NCBI RefSeq assembly: GCF_002982115.1
Contig: NZ_CP019980.1
Location: 690,001-754,000, forward strand
DNA from: Lysinibacillus sphaericus
GTDB taxonomy: Bacteria; Bacillota; Bacilli; Bacillales_A; Planococcaceae
Direction: 5' to 3'
DNA: 64,000 nucleotides
A model generated the notes under the pieces. The model was not told where the DNA came from. It saw only the letters and a program-made list of their open reading frames with translations, and did no database searches. A program made the translations under genes and the position numbers. Positions 17,998 to 27,436 of the stretch are shown one piece after another. The first letter of the stretch is position 1; the number at the start of each line of letters is the position of its first letter.

Positions 17998-18558
17998 ATG
18001 GACAAAAAAAGATTACTCATGCTGGTGGAGATTGCAATTTTTGCAGCGGTAGGGCTTGTGCTCGATCAAGTTTCTTTTAAAGTATGGGCACAAGGTGGCT
18101 CGGTAAGTTTAGTCATGATACCAATTATTTTAATGGCATTTCGTTGGGGTCTTTTGTCAGGGCTTACAACAGGTCTATTAATTGGTGTGCTACAAACAAT
18201 GTTTGGTGCTTATATTGTGCATTGGCTTCAAGGATTACTAGATTATGGGGTAGCCTTTACTGTAGTAGGTTTAGCGGCAATCGTTCGTGAACCTGTATTA
18301 AAAGCCGCAACAGCACTCAACAAAAAGAAAATGGCTCTGTACATAGTGATGGGAACAGTGTTAGCTGGTTTTTTACGCTATCTTGCACACACGATTGCAG
18401 GTGCAGTATTCTTTGCGGAGTATGCGGGCGATCAAAATGCATGGATTTATTCAATTATTTATAATGGAACATATATGCTACCAGCAACTATTTTAACAGC
18501 TATTGTCGGTGTTCTATTATTTACAGCAGCGCCACAATTAATGCAACGAAAATTATAA
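17998..18558 (+). CDS. thiT: Thiamine ECF transporter S component ThiT
   Basis: A 186-residue integral membrane protein with about six hydrophobic segments, the size and layout of the thiamine-binding S component that uses a shared ECF energising module. Typical features are the early MLVEIAIFAAVGLVLD, an aromatic/Gly segment AFRWGLLSGLTTG, and RYLAHTIAGAVFFAEYA, which matches the thiamine-binding region. The start ATG follows AAAGGAGAG. The upstream TPP riboswitch confirms the substrate assignment. The EcfA/EcfT partners are not in this window. Confidence 0.93.
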   Translation: MDKKRLLMLVEIAIFAAVGLVLDQVSFKVWAQGGSVSLVMIPIILMAFRWGLLSGLTTGLLIGVLQTMFGAYIVHWLQGLLDYGVAFTVVGLAAIVREPVLKAATALNKKKMALYIVMGTVLAGFLRYLAHTIAGAVFFAEYAGDQNAWIYSIIYNGTYMLPATILTAIVGVLLFTAAPQLMQRKL

Positions 18559-18568
18559 ATGAATGGAA

Positions 18569-18607
18569 ATAGTATGCTAAGAATTACTTAGTATACTATT
18601 TTTTTTA
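18569..18607 (+). terminator. Intrinsic terminator after thiT
   Basis: A 13-bp stem with one G-T pair (ATAGTATGCTAAG / CTTAGTATACTAT) followed by a long T run. The stem shares most of its sequence with the terminator at 12581. Confidence 0.8.
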
Positions 18608-18786
18608 TATCGAGAACAATCAGTTTAAATGAACTGTAGAGAAAGGCTGTTTTAATGTCTAAAGACTTTTAAAATCGTCTGTTTTTTCTATGAGTAGCAC
18701 TTATGAAATGCTATTGGCATAGAATAATTAAAGCTTTTGGCGTTATGCACATAAAAAGTTATGTTATATTAAAGAGTAGATATTAG

Positions 18787-19560
<774 letters not shown>

Positions 19561-19570
19561 GACGAAATAA

Positions 19571-19614
19571 AAAACCTGCTTACCGATTTATTTTTGGTAA
19601 GCAGGTTTTTTTTT
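19571..19614 (+). terminator. Intrinsic terminator, shared by convergent genes
   Basis: A perfect 14-bp stem (AAAACCTGCTTACC / GGTAAGCAGGTTTT) plus further T. Its 3' half overlaps the end of the convergent TspO-like gene. Confidence 0.85.
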
Positions 19615-20301
19615 GACGAATAGAATACCAACAACAAGTACCCCACATAAAAATAAGGCTGCTGTCGTCACAAGCAACTCGTCAAGATGATTATGAAATG
19701 CAATGCCAACGAATGCCCAAATGAAAACGCTAGGATAGACAATATCAAAATGATGATAACGTATATGTAAGGCAATCACGACACCAATTGTCAGTAAAAT
19801 AACTGCCCAAAGTGGATTGCTAAGACCAAAGCCATTCCATTCATAAGAAGTTAACGTAAAACTCGTATTTGTCATCAATAAAAATGTAGACCAAGCAAAG
19901 TAAAGTGAAATCGGTAGGCGGCCAGATAATGCATTATTGGAATGTGAGTACGTATTGTAAAGGAAAAATAAGTATAGTACTAACATTACTGTACAGATGA
20001 AAAATACTATGAATAATTCATAATGCCAAAATAAAATAGAAATCGCTTGTAAAATACATACATTGCTAAAGAGAACAGTCTGTTTTATAGTTGTCTTTTT
20101 AAAATTCATAACTAACCAATAAGCGAGCAAAATGTAAATGACTATCCATATCATATAACTAATATTAATAGGTGCAAACATTACGGGAAAACGATTTGAG
20201 ATTTCTAACGAAGATTGACCATTTATTTTTATAAAATAGGATGAAAAGGTTAGGATGAGTGAGACAATATACGTTATTGTCATTAAAATAAACTTAGGCA
20301 A
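19588..20301 (-). CDS. TspO/MBR-like membrane protein
   Basis: About 237 residues with seven or so hydrophobic segments, rich in aromatic residues. The N-terminal part (FAPINISYMIWIVIYILLAY) and the middle (LPISLYFAWSTFLLMTNTS) follow the pattern of extended TspO-related 'tryptophan-rich sensory' proteins of Bacillales. Classical TspO has only five segments and about 160 residues, so function should not be transferred. The start is TTG, 5 nt after GGGAGAGG. It stands alone, and its stop lies inside a shared terminator. Confidence 0.55.
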   Translation of the reverse strand: MPKFILMTITYIVSLILTFSSYFIKINGQSSLEISNRFPVMFAPINISYMIWIVIYILLAYWLVMNFKKTTIKQTVLFSNVCILQAISILFWHYELFIVFFICTVMLVLYLFFLYNTYSHSNNALSGRLPISLYFAWSTFLLMTNTSFTLTSYEWNGFGLSNPLWAVILLTIGVVIALHIRYHHFDIVYPSVFIWAFVGIAFHNHLDELLVTTAALFLCGVLVVGILFVKKKPAYQK

Positions 20302-20440
20302 GGTTTCCTCTCCCTTCGTGTTAAATTGTATAGGGAAAAGACAAATAAGTATAGGACTGTCACAGAATATCTATTTTATTATAGCGGAAAATCCTTACAA
20401 TGTATCAAGTGAATTTGTTGAAATTATCTACAATTTACCA

Positions 20441-20458
20441 TTTGGATATGCATCCAAA
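20441..20458 (+). promoter_or_regulatory. Palindrome upstream of ppk2, possible operator
   Basis: TTTGGAT-ATGC-ATCCAAA is a perfect 7-bp inverted repeat just upstream of a -10-like TACAAT (20470-20475). The position would suit a repressor or activator of the PPK2 gene. No regulator is recognised. Confidence 0.3.
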
Positions 20459-20507
20459 TACTTCTTTAGTACAATAGAAATATCCAATTTGAAGGAGTGG
20501 AATTTTA

Positions 20508-21335
20508 ATGACCCAAAATCTAAAAAATCTTGACCTATCGATTGAACTAGATAAAAAAATGTATAAAAAGAAATTAAAAGTACTCCAATATGAAATGTTA
20601 AATGCACAGCAATTTTTACTAAATAATAAAATCGGACTTATTCTAGTATTTGAAGGAATGGATGCTGCTGGTAAGGGAGGCGCCATTAAACGTCTTATTG
20701 AACGGGTAGACCCTAGGGGTTACGTTGTTCATCCAATTTCAGCACCACAGCCTCACGAATTACGCTATAACTACTTGCAACGTTTTTGGAGAAAATTACC
20801 GCAGCATGGTCAGATTGCCATTTTCGACCGCTCTTGGTATGGACGAGTGCTAGTAGAGCGTATCGAAGGATTTGCAAATAAGGAAGAATGGTCTCGCGCG
20901 TATGAGGAGATTAACAACTTTGAGAAGATTTTAACGGCTGGAGACTACATTGTTATAAAATTCTGGTTACATGTGTCAGACGAAGAGCAATTGAAGCGCT
21001 TTAATGAGCGTGCGCAAGATCCATATAAATCATGGAAGTTAACAGATGAGGACTGGAGAAATCGCGAAAAAACACCAGAATATATCGCAGCAGCGAATGA
21101 TATGTTTGAAAAAACAGACAAGAAAAATGCGCCATGGGTTTTGGTAGCAGGAAACGATAAAAAACATGCACGTGTACAAGTGCTACAAGAAACGCTTGCA
21201 CATATTGAACGCGAGGCGCAAAAGCGAGGTTTACATTTAACAAATGTTTTAGACAAGTCCCAATTAGAGGATGCAGAATCATCTAGTATGGAACTGTTAG
21301 AAATCCAATCAAAAGAACAAGTGAAAAATAAATAA
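20508..21335 (+). CDS. Polyphosphate kinase 2 family protein
   Basis: A 275-residue P-loop kinase of the PPK2 family, which moves phosphate between polyphosphate and nucleotides. Walker A FEGMDAAGKGG is at about 48-58, the lid-type FDRSWYGRVLVERIEG lies in the middle, and RAQDPYKSWKL with VAGNDKKHAR follows. It is a single-domain form. The PPK2 subclass, and so whether it prefers AMP, ADP or both, cannot be settled by eye. The ATG follows GAAGGAGTGG. A palindrome overlaps its promoter region and a terminator follows. Confidence 0.9.
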   Translation: MTQNLKNLDLSIELDKKMYKKKLKVLQYEMLNAQQFLLNNKIGLILVFEGMDAAGKGGAIKRLIERVDPRGYVVHPISAPQPHELRYNYLQRFWRKLPQHGQIAIFDRSWYGRVLVERIEGFANKEEWSRAYEEINNFEKILTAGDYIVIKFWLHVSDEEQLKRFNERAQDPYKSWKLTDEDWRNREKTPEYIAAANDMFEKTDKKNAPWVLVAGNDKKHARVQVLQETLAHIEREAQKRGLHLTNVLDKSQLEDAESSSMELLEIQSKEQVKNK

Positions 21336-21346
21336 ATAATATGATT

Positions 21347-21399
21347 GATGCTGTGATAACAAGACAGGAGCTGTTTTGGTTGTAGCAGCATCTTTTTTT
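21347..21399 (+). terminator. Intrinsic terminator after ppk2
   Basis: GATGCTG...AAC pairs with GTT...CAGCATC and is followed by seven T. Confidence 0.7.
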
Positions 21400-21451
21400 A
21401 CATACAATGAACATGTACTGACAATTATCGGAAGGCTTGTGGAGAGAAATG

Positions 21452-22039
21452 GTGCTAAAAATTTGGAATTTATTAAGGAAAAAGGGTGGAAATGTGGTCT
21501 CGATTCAGGGGGAGAAATGCTACGTTCGCACATTCCAAGAAAAAGATGCACAAAGTTTAACGGGTCTTGTAAGTCGAAACAAATATTTTTGGTCTACATA
21601 TGAACCGTTACAGCGACCTGAATACTATACAGTTGATGCACAGTATAAAAAAATTCAAGAAAGTTTATATTTAATGAGCTCAAAGAGAGAATTTACTTTC
21701 GGCATATATGAGCAAGGTACAAATAATTTAATAGGTCACATCGCGTTGTATGCTATCAAACGTTTACCGTATTCAAGTGCCTTTGTTGGCTATGCGATGG
21801 ATGAAATCTATATAGGAAAAGGAATTGTAACAGAAGCAGTAGAATTGGTTGTACAATTTGCCTTTGAACAAATAGGGCTACATCGTGTGGAGGCGTATGT
21901 ATCGACTGAAAATAACGCTTCGATTCGGGTGTTGGAGAAATCAGGATTTCAACGAGAAGGCTTATTAAGAAAATTATTGTATATCAATGGACAATGGGTA
22001 GATCATTATATGTATGCTCGCCTAGAGCCATCATCATGA
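21452..22039 (+). CDS. GNAT family N-acetyltransferase (RimJ/RimL-like)
   Basis: About 195 residues of the Gcn5-related fold. YVRTFQEKDA opens the domain, VGYAMDEIYIGKGIVTEAV is the acetyl-CoA-binding region (a variant of the Q/RxxGxG/A loop), and HRVEAYVSTENNASIRVLEK with GFQREGLLRK closes it. This is the pattern of the RimJ/RimL branch that acetylates N-terminal amines of ribosomal or other proteins, or small molecules. Start choice is uncertain: ATG 21452 has GGAGAG only about 4 nt upstream, and a GTG at 21494 follows AAGGGTGG and would fit the family length better. Confidence 0.8.
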   Translation: MLKIWNLLRKKGGNVVSIQGEKCYVRTFQEKDAQSLTGLVSRNKYFWSTYEPLQRPEYYTVDAQYKKIQESLYLMSSKREFTFGIYEQGTNNLIGHIALYAIKRLPYSSAFVGYAMDEIYIGKGIVTEAVELVVQFAFEQIGLHRVEAYVSTENNASIRVLEKSGFQREGLLRKLLYINGQWVDHYMYARLEPSS

Positions 22040-22065
22040 ATACACAACGAGTTATAATAAAGTGC

Positions 22066-22105
22066 AAAAAGTGTTAGATGACTGCTATCAATCTAACACT
22101 TTTTT
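22066..22105 (+). terminator. Intrinsic terminator, repeat type A
   Basis: A 14-bp stem AAAAAGTGTTAGAT / ATCTAACACTTTTT. Nearly the same hairpin occurs at 29136-29175, and both are directly followed by a GC-richer element. Confidence 0.8.
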
Positions 22106-22240
22106 GCTGCGCCATTGTTGTCCGCTTCGGCTGTGCTTTCCGCTCAGCACAGTAACCCACAACCCTCTGCTTGCGCGCAGAAAGCCCTCGTCTTACGCAG
22201 TGTGCGTTCTGGGCAGGAGTCACCGCCTATGCTACCAACA
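22106..22240. repeat. GC-rich intergenic element, diverged copy
   Basis: About 135 bp distinctly richer in G+C than its surroundings, with CTTTCCGCTCAGCAC, GCGCGCAGAAAGCC and GGGCAGGAGTCACCGCC. It ends near CCAACAATTAA, parallel to the end of the element at 29176 (CCAATCAACTAA). No gene is credible in it. The rest of the gap to 22341 is AT-rich spacer. Confidence 0.6.
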
Positions 22241-22341
22241 ATTAATGCTCACTTCTAATTAAAGAATGAATAGCTAAGGTTTCGTTAATTGTACTAACAC
22301 CTTTGTTACATTTTCATTTTTTAGAACCTAAACTAGCAAAA

Positions 22342-23091
22342 TCATTTAACAGCTTCAAAGGTGATGGTTTGATTTCGGTCTGTAGGATATTGCTTATAAC
22401 AATAATCCGATGAAATAACGATATCTTTAAAGCCAATTTGCATTAAAAGCCTTTTAAATTCTTGAATTCCATACCATTTTAAGGTAAAAATTTCAAATTC
22501 GCTTTCGATACATTTGCCTTCTTTCCATTTATCATAACGATGGTGGGTAGTTGTCGTTTGTTCAATATAATTGATTGCAGATTGTGTTATTTGCAATGTA
22601 ATCAATTCATCTTGCTTATTTGTAAACGTTCGATATTGAGAGCTACCTTCATGAAAATCTGGTTGCAAAAATATATCGACTATCAATCTTCCATTTGGTT
22701 CTAAATGATGATAAAAATTAGATAGACTAGTCATAGCTTTTTCATCATCAGTAATTAATAAAAATGTTCCAGTAGGGATAATGATTGCTTCATAAAGTTG
22801 ATCTGATTGGAATGTCTCCATATTTGCTTGATAAATAGTTGCTTCTTTCTGTGCCTTTTTTAGATTGCCTCGACAGTAGTCTAACATTTCCTCGGATAAA
22901 TCAAAGCCTTCAATAGCAAAACCTTGTTCAAGTAAAGGAATTAAAATACGTCCTGTTCCAACAGCTGGTTCTAATATTTTTCCTTTGACATGCTGAAGTC
23001 TGTCGCTATAATATTCGACATCACCGAATGATGTGCCGATTGGTTTATCTAGGTTATAAACTTCTGCTGAAATCGAATGATAAGTATACAT
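22342..23091 (-). CDS. Class I SAM-dependent methyltransferase
   Basis: A 249-residue methyltransferase. SAM motif I is ILEPAVGTGRI (about 40-50); the acidic residue after strand 2 is in IEGFDLSEEML; motif II-like IIIPTGTFLLI follows. The ATG at 23091 has GGAGG 5 nt upstream; the upstream TTG is part of that site. Layout resembles the large 'methyltransferase domain 25' group. Substrate is unknown. The gene stands alone with a terminator-like hairpin upstream of its promoter region. Confidence 0.82.
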   Translation of the reverse strand: MYTYHSISAEVYNLDKPIGTSFGDVEYYSDRLQHVKGKILEPAVGTGRILIPLLEQGFAIEGFDLSEEMLDYCRGNLKKAQKEATIYQANMETFQSDQLYEAIIIPTGTFLLITDDEKAMTSLSNFYHHLEPNGRLIVDIFLQPDFHEGSSQYRTFTNKQDELITLQITQSAINYIEQTTTTHHRYDKWKEGKCIESEFEIFTLKWYGIQEFKRLLMQIGFKDIVISSDYCYKQYPTDRNQTITFEAVK

Positions 23092-23228
23092 GTTGTCCTC
23101 CAATTATTGTTTACTTTTTATAGTATTATTACATAAATTTACCTAATTATTGTGTAAAACGCAAGATATGTTCAATAAAAGGAATGTCTACTACATTATT
23201 TACAGCGATATAATTTGCGAAAGCAAAT

Positions 23229-23276
23229 AAAAAATGTGTCTATCATTCGATTATTCGATACGATAGACACATTTTT
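23229..23276. terminator. Bidirectional hairpin, terminator-like
   Basis: A 15-bp stem AAAAATGTGTCTATC / GATAGACACATTTTT between the carbonic anhydrase end and the methyltransferase start. It best serves as the terminator of the carbonic anhydrase gene on the minus strand. Confidence 0.7.
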
Positions 23277-23327
23277 AATTATATAGAAAGCTTTTCTGCC
23301 AAAAACGATGCCTTTGGCGTTAACGTT

Positions 23328-23888
23328 TTATTTACTACCGTCGTCAATTAAATCAAGGCGACCAGTATTTGGATCAATAACTAAACCGTGAACAGGCACA
23401 CTATCAACCATTAACGGGTGATTACGAATTGTATCGACACTTTTCTTCACGCTAGTCGCGACATCACCGAAACCGCGTAAGAAATCTTTTAAATCAATAC
23501 CAGAGTACTCCATCATCTTAATGGTTTCTTCTTTAATACCTCGGTCTACCATTTGGTTAAGCATTGCATCTGGATCAACTGCGCTCATACCACAGTCATA
23601 ATGCCCAACTACATACACCTCATCAGCTTGCAGTCCATAAACCGCAACGAGTAAACTACGCATTACTGCACCGAATGGGTGACTTACTAAAGCACCAGCA
23701 CTTTTTACAATTTTTACATCGCCGTTTCTTAAGTTCATCGCTTTAGGTAATAGCTCTACAAGGCGAGTGTCCATACAAGATAAGACAACGATGCGCTTAT
23801 CTGGGTACTTCGTTGTAATAAAAGGCTCATATTTTTTTTCTTGAACGAAATCTTCATTAAACTGTAAAATATCTTTTAACATTGTCAT
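23328..23888 (-). CDS. Beta-class carbonic anhydrase
   Basis: A 186-residue zinc enzyme that interconverts CO2 and bicarbonate. LSCMDTRL gives the zinc ligand Cys38 and the Asp40-Arg42 dyad; VVGHYDCGM gives the His and second Cys ligands. Length and motifs match B. subtilis YtiB. The first ATG (23888) has GGGAGC upstream at about 8 nt; a second in-frame ATG follows two codons later. It stands alone. Confidence 0.92.
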   Translation of the reverse strand: MTMLKDILQFNEDFVQEKKYEPFITTKYPDKRIVVLSCMDTRLVELLPKAMNLRNGDVKIVKSAGALVSHPFGAVMRSLLVAVYGLQADEVYVVGHYDCGMSAVDPDAMLNQMVDRGIKEETIKMMEYSGIDLKDFLRGFGDVATSVKKSVDTIRNHPLMVDSVPVHGLVIDPNTGRLDLIDDGSK

Positions 23889-24034
23889 GAAAGTTTGCTC
23901 CCTTCCCTAATGAAATATTTTAGAGCAAAAATGTAAATATGCAAATAATAATGACAATATTCGCGCAATTTTTATGAAAAAAAAAGAAGTTTGGTAAATT
24001 ATTTAGCGAATCTACTATGACATATTTATAAACG

Positions 24035-24063
24035 AAAAAAAACAGCTACATAAAGTAGCTGTT
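24035..24063 (-). terminator. Intrinsic terminator of the 44-aa gene
   Basis: On the minus strand, AACAGCTAC / GTAGCTGTT closes a 5-nt loop and is followed by a run of eight T. Confidence 0.75.
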
Positions 24064-24072
24064 TTTATATGA

Positions 24073-24207
24073 TTAATATTTTTCTTTTGGTTGTGGATCT
24101 ACAGTTACAGAAGATTTGCTATCTAAACCAACTTGTAGATAGTGGATAAAGAATCCCATAGAAATTAATAGTACGGCTGAAAAGCCAAGTACAGTTGTAA
24201 TGAACAT
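24073..24207 (-). CDS. Small single-pass membrane protein (44 aa)
   Basis: A 44-residue product with one hydrophobic segment (residues about 2-24, ending FFIHYLQVG) and a short polar tail (DSKSSVTVDPQPKEKY). AGGAGC lies 9 nt before the ATG, and a strong terminator follows the stop. These signals make it a real gene. It resembles the many short Bacillales membrane proteins of unknown function. Confidence 0.65.
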   Translation of the reverse strand: MFITTVLGFSAVLLISMGFFIHYLQVGLDSKSSVTVDPQPKEKY

Positions 24208-24349
24208 TATAAAAGCTCCTCTCTACTTAAATAATCTACTATATGAACTACTCTAATTATACAATAGGTTGCTAGGAAAATGTAAGGATAATTTATGACA
24301 TCCATAAGATACCTAGCCTAGAATAATAGTAATAGGACTGACTATTTAC

Positions 24350-25585
24350 TTAAAAGGCCCAGTTGCCATTGCGGAAAATTGGTTCGATTTGACCATCAAC
24401 AGCAATGCCGTCAATATCCATATTAGCACAGCCAATCATAAAGTCAACATGCGTTAAACTTTGATTTAGACCGTGAGACAGCAATTCTTTTGCTGACATT
24501 TCTTTACCACCTTCTATACAAAAGGAATAGGCATTACCTATAGCTAAATGATTAGAGGCATTTTCATCGAATAATGTATTGTAAAATAATAATCCGGATT
24601 GTGAGATAGGCGATTGGTGGGGAACAAGTGCTATTTCCCCAAGATACTGTGCACCTTCGTCTGTTGCAACAAGGGATGCTAATATATCTTGTCCTTGCTG
24701 TGCTTGTATATCGACAATACGACCATCTTTAAATGTTAATGTAAACTGATCGATAATATTTCCACTATAGCTTAAAGGTTTTGTACTTGAGACAAAGCCA
24801 TTGACACCTGTTTTGAGTGGGGCTGTAAAAACTTCTTCTGTTGGCATATTTGCCATAAATGCATTGCCATATATATTGACACTACTGCCACCTGTCCAAA
24901 TATGCTTCTTTGGTAACTCAATCGTTAAATCTGTTCCCGGAGCTTGATAGCGCAAGAACTTGAATTGTTTCTTATTTAGATAGTCGGCTTTGTTATGTAA
25001 CTGTTCGTTGTGAGTTTTCCAAGCATTAACCGGTTCATCTTGATCTGTGCGTGTAGCAGCAAAGATCGCTTCCCATAATGCTTCTACTTGCTGTTCTTCT
25101 GGTAGTTGAGGGAATACTTTGGCTGCCCATTGTTTAGAAGGAGCAGCAATAACTGTCCAGCTAAATTTATCTGCTCGCATCATAGTATAGTAGTTAGCGA
25201 GTGCTTGACCTGAGGCTTTTTGGAAAGTCATAATTTTTTCATGATCGATATCCTTTAAAAGGTCTGGGCTTTGTGAAACGATGCTTAAAAAGGCAGCACC
25301 TTGTTCTGCAAGCCATTCACGCTCTTGAATTTTCCATGGAGGATAAAAATCAAATGAGTCTTTTGGAGCTTTTTCATAACGTGTGCGCACAAGTCGATCA
25401 TCTGATAAATCAACAAAAACCTGTTTTGCACCATTTTCATAAGCAATTTTAGTAATTATTTCAGCTAATTTTAAGTTATCGGTCGAACAACTCACATAAA
25501 GGAATTGATTTTTCTGGATATTTACTCCTATTTTCACGGCTAATTCGGCATATCTTAGTAATTTTGTGTCAAATGATAATAACAA
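24350..25585 (-). CDS. M29 family aminopeptidase, second copy
   Basis: A 411-residue paralogue of the enzyme at 10364-11593. It shares YAELAVKIGVNIQKNQ, YQAPGTDLTIELP, ANMPTEEVFTAP, FDENASNHLAIGNAY and HVDFMIGCANMDIDG. One visible difference is Cys-Ala in place of Ser-Gly in the last motif. Start is TTG, 8 nt after AAGGAG. It stands alone and divergent from motA. Confidence 0.9.
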   Translation of the reverse strand: MLLSFDTKLLRYAELAVKIGVNIQKNQFLYVSCSTDNLKLAEIITKIAYENGAKQVFVDLSDDRLVRTRYEKAPKDSFDFYPPWKIQEREWLAEQGAAFLSIVSQSPDLLKDIDHEKIMTFQKASGQALANYYTMMRADKFSWTVIAAPSKQWAAKVFPQLPEEQQVEALWEAIFAATRTDQDEPVNAWKTHNEQLHNKADYLNKKQFKFLRYQAPGTDLTIELPKKHIWTGGSSVNIYGNAFMANMPTEEVFTAPLKTGVNGFVSSTKPLSYSGNIIDQFTLTFKDGRIVDIQAQQGQDILASLVATDEGAQYLGEIALVPHQSPISQSGLLFYNTLFDENASNHLAIGNAYSFCIEGGKEMSAKELLSHGLNQSLTHVDFMIGCANMDIDGIAVDGQIEPIFRNGNWAF

Positions 25586-25784
25586 ATTCTTAACTCCTTT
25601 CGATAAAAGACAATTTCGTGTATTATTCTTAATTCAATATAATCAAATATGGTCGAAATGTGAATAAAAAGCATTTATTTCATCGAAAAATTAGTGAAAT
25701 ACATTTATACTATATAATATGTTTATTTAAAATATGGAAAATAGGACGAAAATAAGTAAGTATAGAAGATTTGGAGGTTCTAAA

Positions 25785-26588
25785 ATGGATTTATCGTCAG
25801 TAGTAGGGATAATTTTAGCGTTTATCGCACTGTTAACAGGGATGGTGTTAAAGGGTGTAAACTTAAGTGCCTTTTACAATCCAGCGGCTATTTTAATTAT
25901 CATCTTCGGTACAATATCAGCTGTAACAATTGCCTTTCCTATGAAGGAACTAAAGCGGGTACCAAAGCTATTTAAAATTCTTTTTAAAGAAACAAAATTA
26001 GCAGATGATATTGAAATTATTAAGATGTTTTCACAATGGGCTGATTTAGCACGTCGTGAAGGATTGTTAGCCTTAGAAAGTAAGGCTTCAGAAATTGAAG
26101 ATCCATTTTTAAAAAATGGTCTTACATTAGCAATCGATGGTCAAAACGCCGATTATATCCGTGATGTATTAACGGAAGAAGTAGAAGCGATGGAAGACCG
26201 ACATACAAGTGGTGCAGCCATTTTTACACAAGCAGGTACATATGCCCCGACATTAGGGGTACTCGGTGCGGTAGTAGGGTTAATCGCAGCGTTAGCAGAT
26301 ATGAATGATATTGATAAGTTAGGACATGCCATATCGGCTGCATTCATGGCAACATTATTAGGTATCTTTACAGGTTACGTACTATGGCATCCATTTGCCA
26401 ACAAGTTAAAACGTAAATCAGCAGTTGAAGTAAAGCAAAAACGTATGATGATTGAAGGCATTCTTTCTGTATTAGAAGGGGAAGCGCCACGTGTTATTGA
26501 ACAAAAATTATCTTCTTATTTAACGATGGAAGAGCGTCGTCAAATTTCGGGTGAAAGCGGGGCGGGCGGCCTAGGCAAAGAAAGCTAA
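25785..26588 (+). CDS. motA: Flagellar motor stator protein MotA
   Basis: A 267-residue stator subunit, close to B. subtilis MotA along its whole length (MVLKGVN, NPAAILIIIFGTISAV, AQAGTYAPTLGVLGAV-like region, GIFTGYVLWHPFANKLKRKS). Four membrane segments are seen, with the large cytoplasmic loop between the second and third. With MotB it forms the proton-driven torque unit. The ATG follows TTGGAGG. The stop lies 14 nt into the motB coding stretch, so the genes overlap out of frame. Confidence 0.95.
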   Translation: MDLSSVVGIILAFIALLTGMVLKGVNLSAFYNPAAILIIIFGTISAVTIAFPMKELKRVPKLFKILFKETKLADDIEIIKMFSQWADLARREGLLALESKASEIEDPFLKNGLTLAIDGQNADYIRDVLTEEVEAMEDRHTSGAAIFTQAGTYAPTLGVLGAVVGLIAALADMNDIDKLGHAISAAFMATLLGIFTGYVLWHPFANKLKRKSAVEVKQKRMMIEGILSVLEGEAPRVIEQKLSSYLTMEERRQISGESGAGGLGKES

Positions 26589-27348
26589 GAAAAAAAAGCA
26601 TGAAGAACATGTTGATGAGTCTTGGTTAGTACCATATGCTGATATTTTAACGTTATTATTGGCGTTATTTATCGTACTTTTTGCATCTAGTTCAGTTGAC
26701 CAAGAAAAATTAGATCGTATGTCGGCAGTGTTTAATCAAGTATTTGATGGTGGGACGAGCTTCTTAGAACAACCATCTCCAATGCAAACACCAAATGCAA
26801 ATAATGATCAAACACCACAACAGCCACAGCAAAACTCAGCGTATTTAAAGGATCAACAGGATTTAGCTGAAATTAAAGATAGTGTCGATAATTTTATTGC
26901 AGTCAATGAGATGGAAGGTCAATTCGCAACGGAAATGACAGATGAAGGTTTACTTGTTACTATTCGCGATAGCATTTTGTTTGATCCAGGACGAGCTACT
27001 ATTAAACCTGAGTATAATAAAATTGCTAGTGAACTTGCAGGCGTATTAGTGTCTGACCCAGCACGTAGTATTGTCATTACTGGTCATACAGATAACGTAC
27101 CGCAAACAGGTCCTGAGTTTGCTTCAAACTGGGAATTATCGGTAATGCGAGCGGTGAACTTTTTAAAAATTTTAGTGGATAGTAATTCAAAACTTGATCC
27201 GGTTTATTTTAGTGCAAAAGGATATGGTGAATATAAAGCCATTGCACCGAATAATACGGCTGAAGGGCGCGCGAAAAATCGTCGTGTGGAAGTATTAATT
27301 CAACCACTTGTTGCTGAAGATGGCTCTGCTGCGAAAAATACGCAGTAG
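26575..27348 (+). CDS. motB: Flagellar motor stator protein MotB, start codon missing
   Basis: The frame encodes about 257 residues of MotB: a basic N-terminus with KKKKHEEHVDESW, the single membrane helix PYADILTLLLALFIVLFASS with the proton-carrying Asp, and the OmpA-like peptidoglycan-binding domain (ILFDPGRATI, GHTDNVP, NWELSVMRA, GRAKNRRVEV). No ATG, GTG or TTG occurs between an in-frame TAG at 26572-26574 and a TTG at 26659, which lies inside the membrane helix. Aligned with B. subtilis MotB, the TAG falls exactly at residue 1. Coordinates given here are the open frame after TAG. See the finding. Confidence 0.85.
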   Translation, partial: AKKAKKKKHEEHVDESWLVPYADILTLLLALFIVLFASSSVDQEKLDRMSAVFNQVFDGGTSFLEQPSPMQTPNANNDQTPQQPQQNSAYLKDQQDLAEIKDSVDNFIAVNEMEGQFATEMTDEGLLVTIRDSILFDPGRATIKPEYNKIASELAGVLVSDPARSIVITGHTDNVPQTGPEFASNWELSVMRAVNFLKILVDSNSKLDPVYFSAKGYGEYKAIAPNNTAEGRAKNRRVEVLIQPLVAEDGSAAKNTQ

Positions 27349-27355
27349 TCAAAAG

Positions 27356-27403
27356 AAAAAGCTATTAGCAAATGACTTAAAGGTCCTTGCTAATAGCTTT
27401 TTT
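27356..27403 (+). terminator. Intrinsic terminator after motB
   Basis: A 16-bp stem AAAAAGCTATTAGCAA / TTGCTAATAGCTTTTT with extra T. Confidence 0.85.
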
Positions 27404-27436
27404 AATGTAGAGAGGTAAAGTTACAGGGCATTGCTA

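Noticed and set aside
26572..26660. Programmed frameshift joining MotA and MotB
   Set aside because: There is no convincing slippery site or stimulatory structure; a point change of the start codon is simpler and MotA-MotB fusions are not known as normal products.
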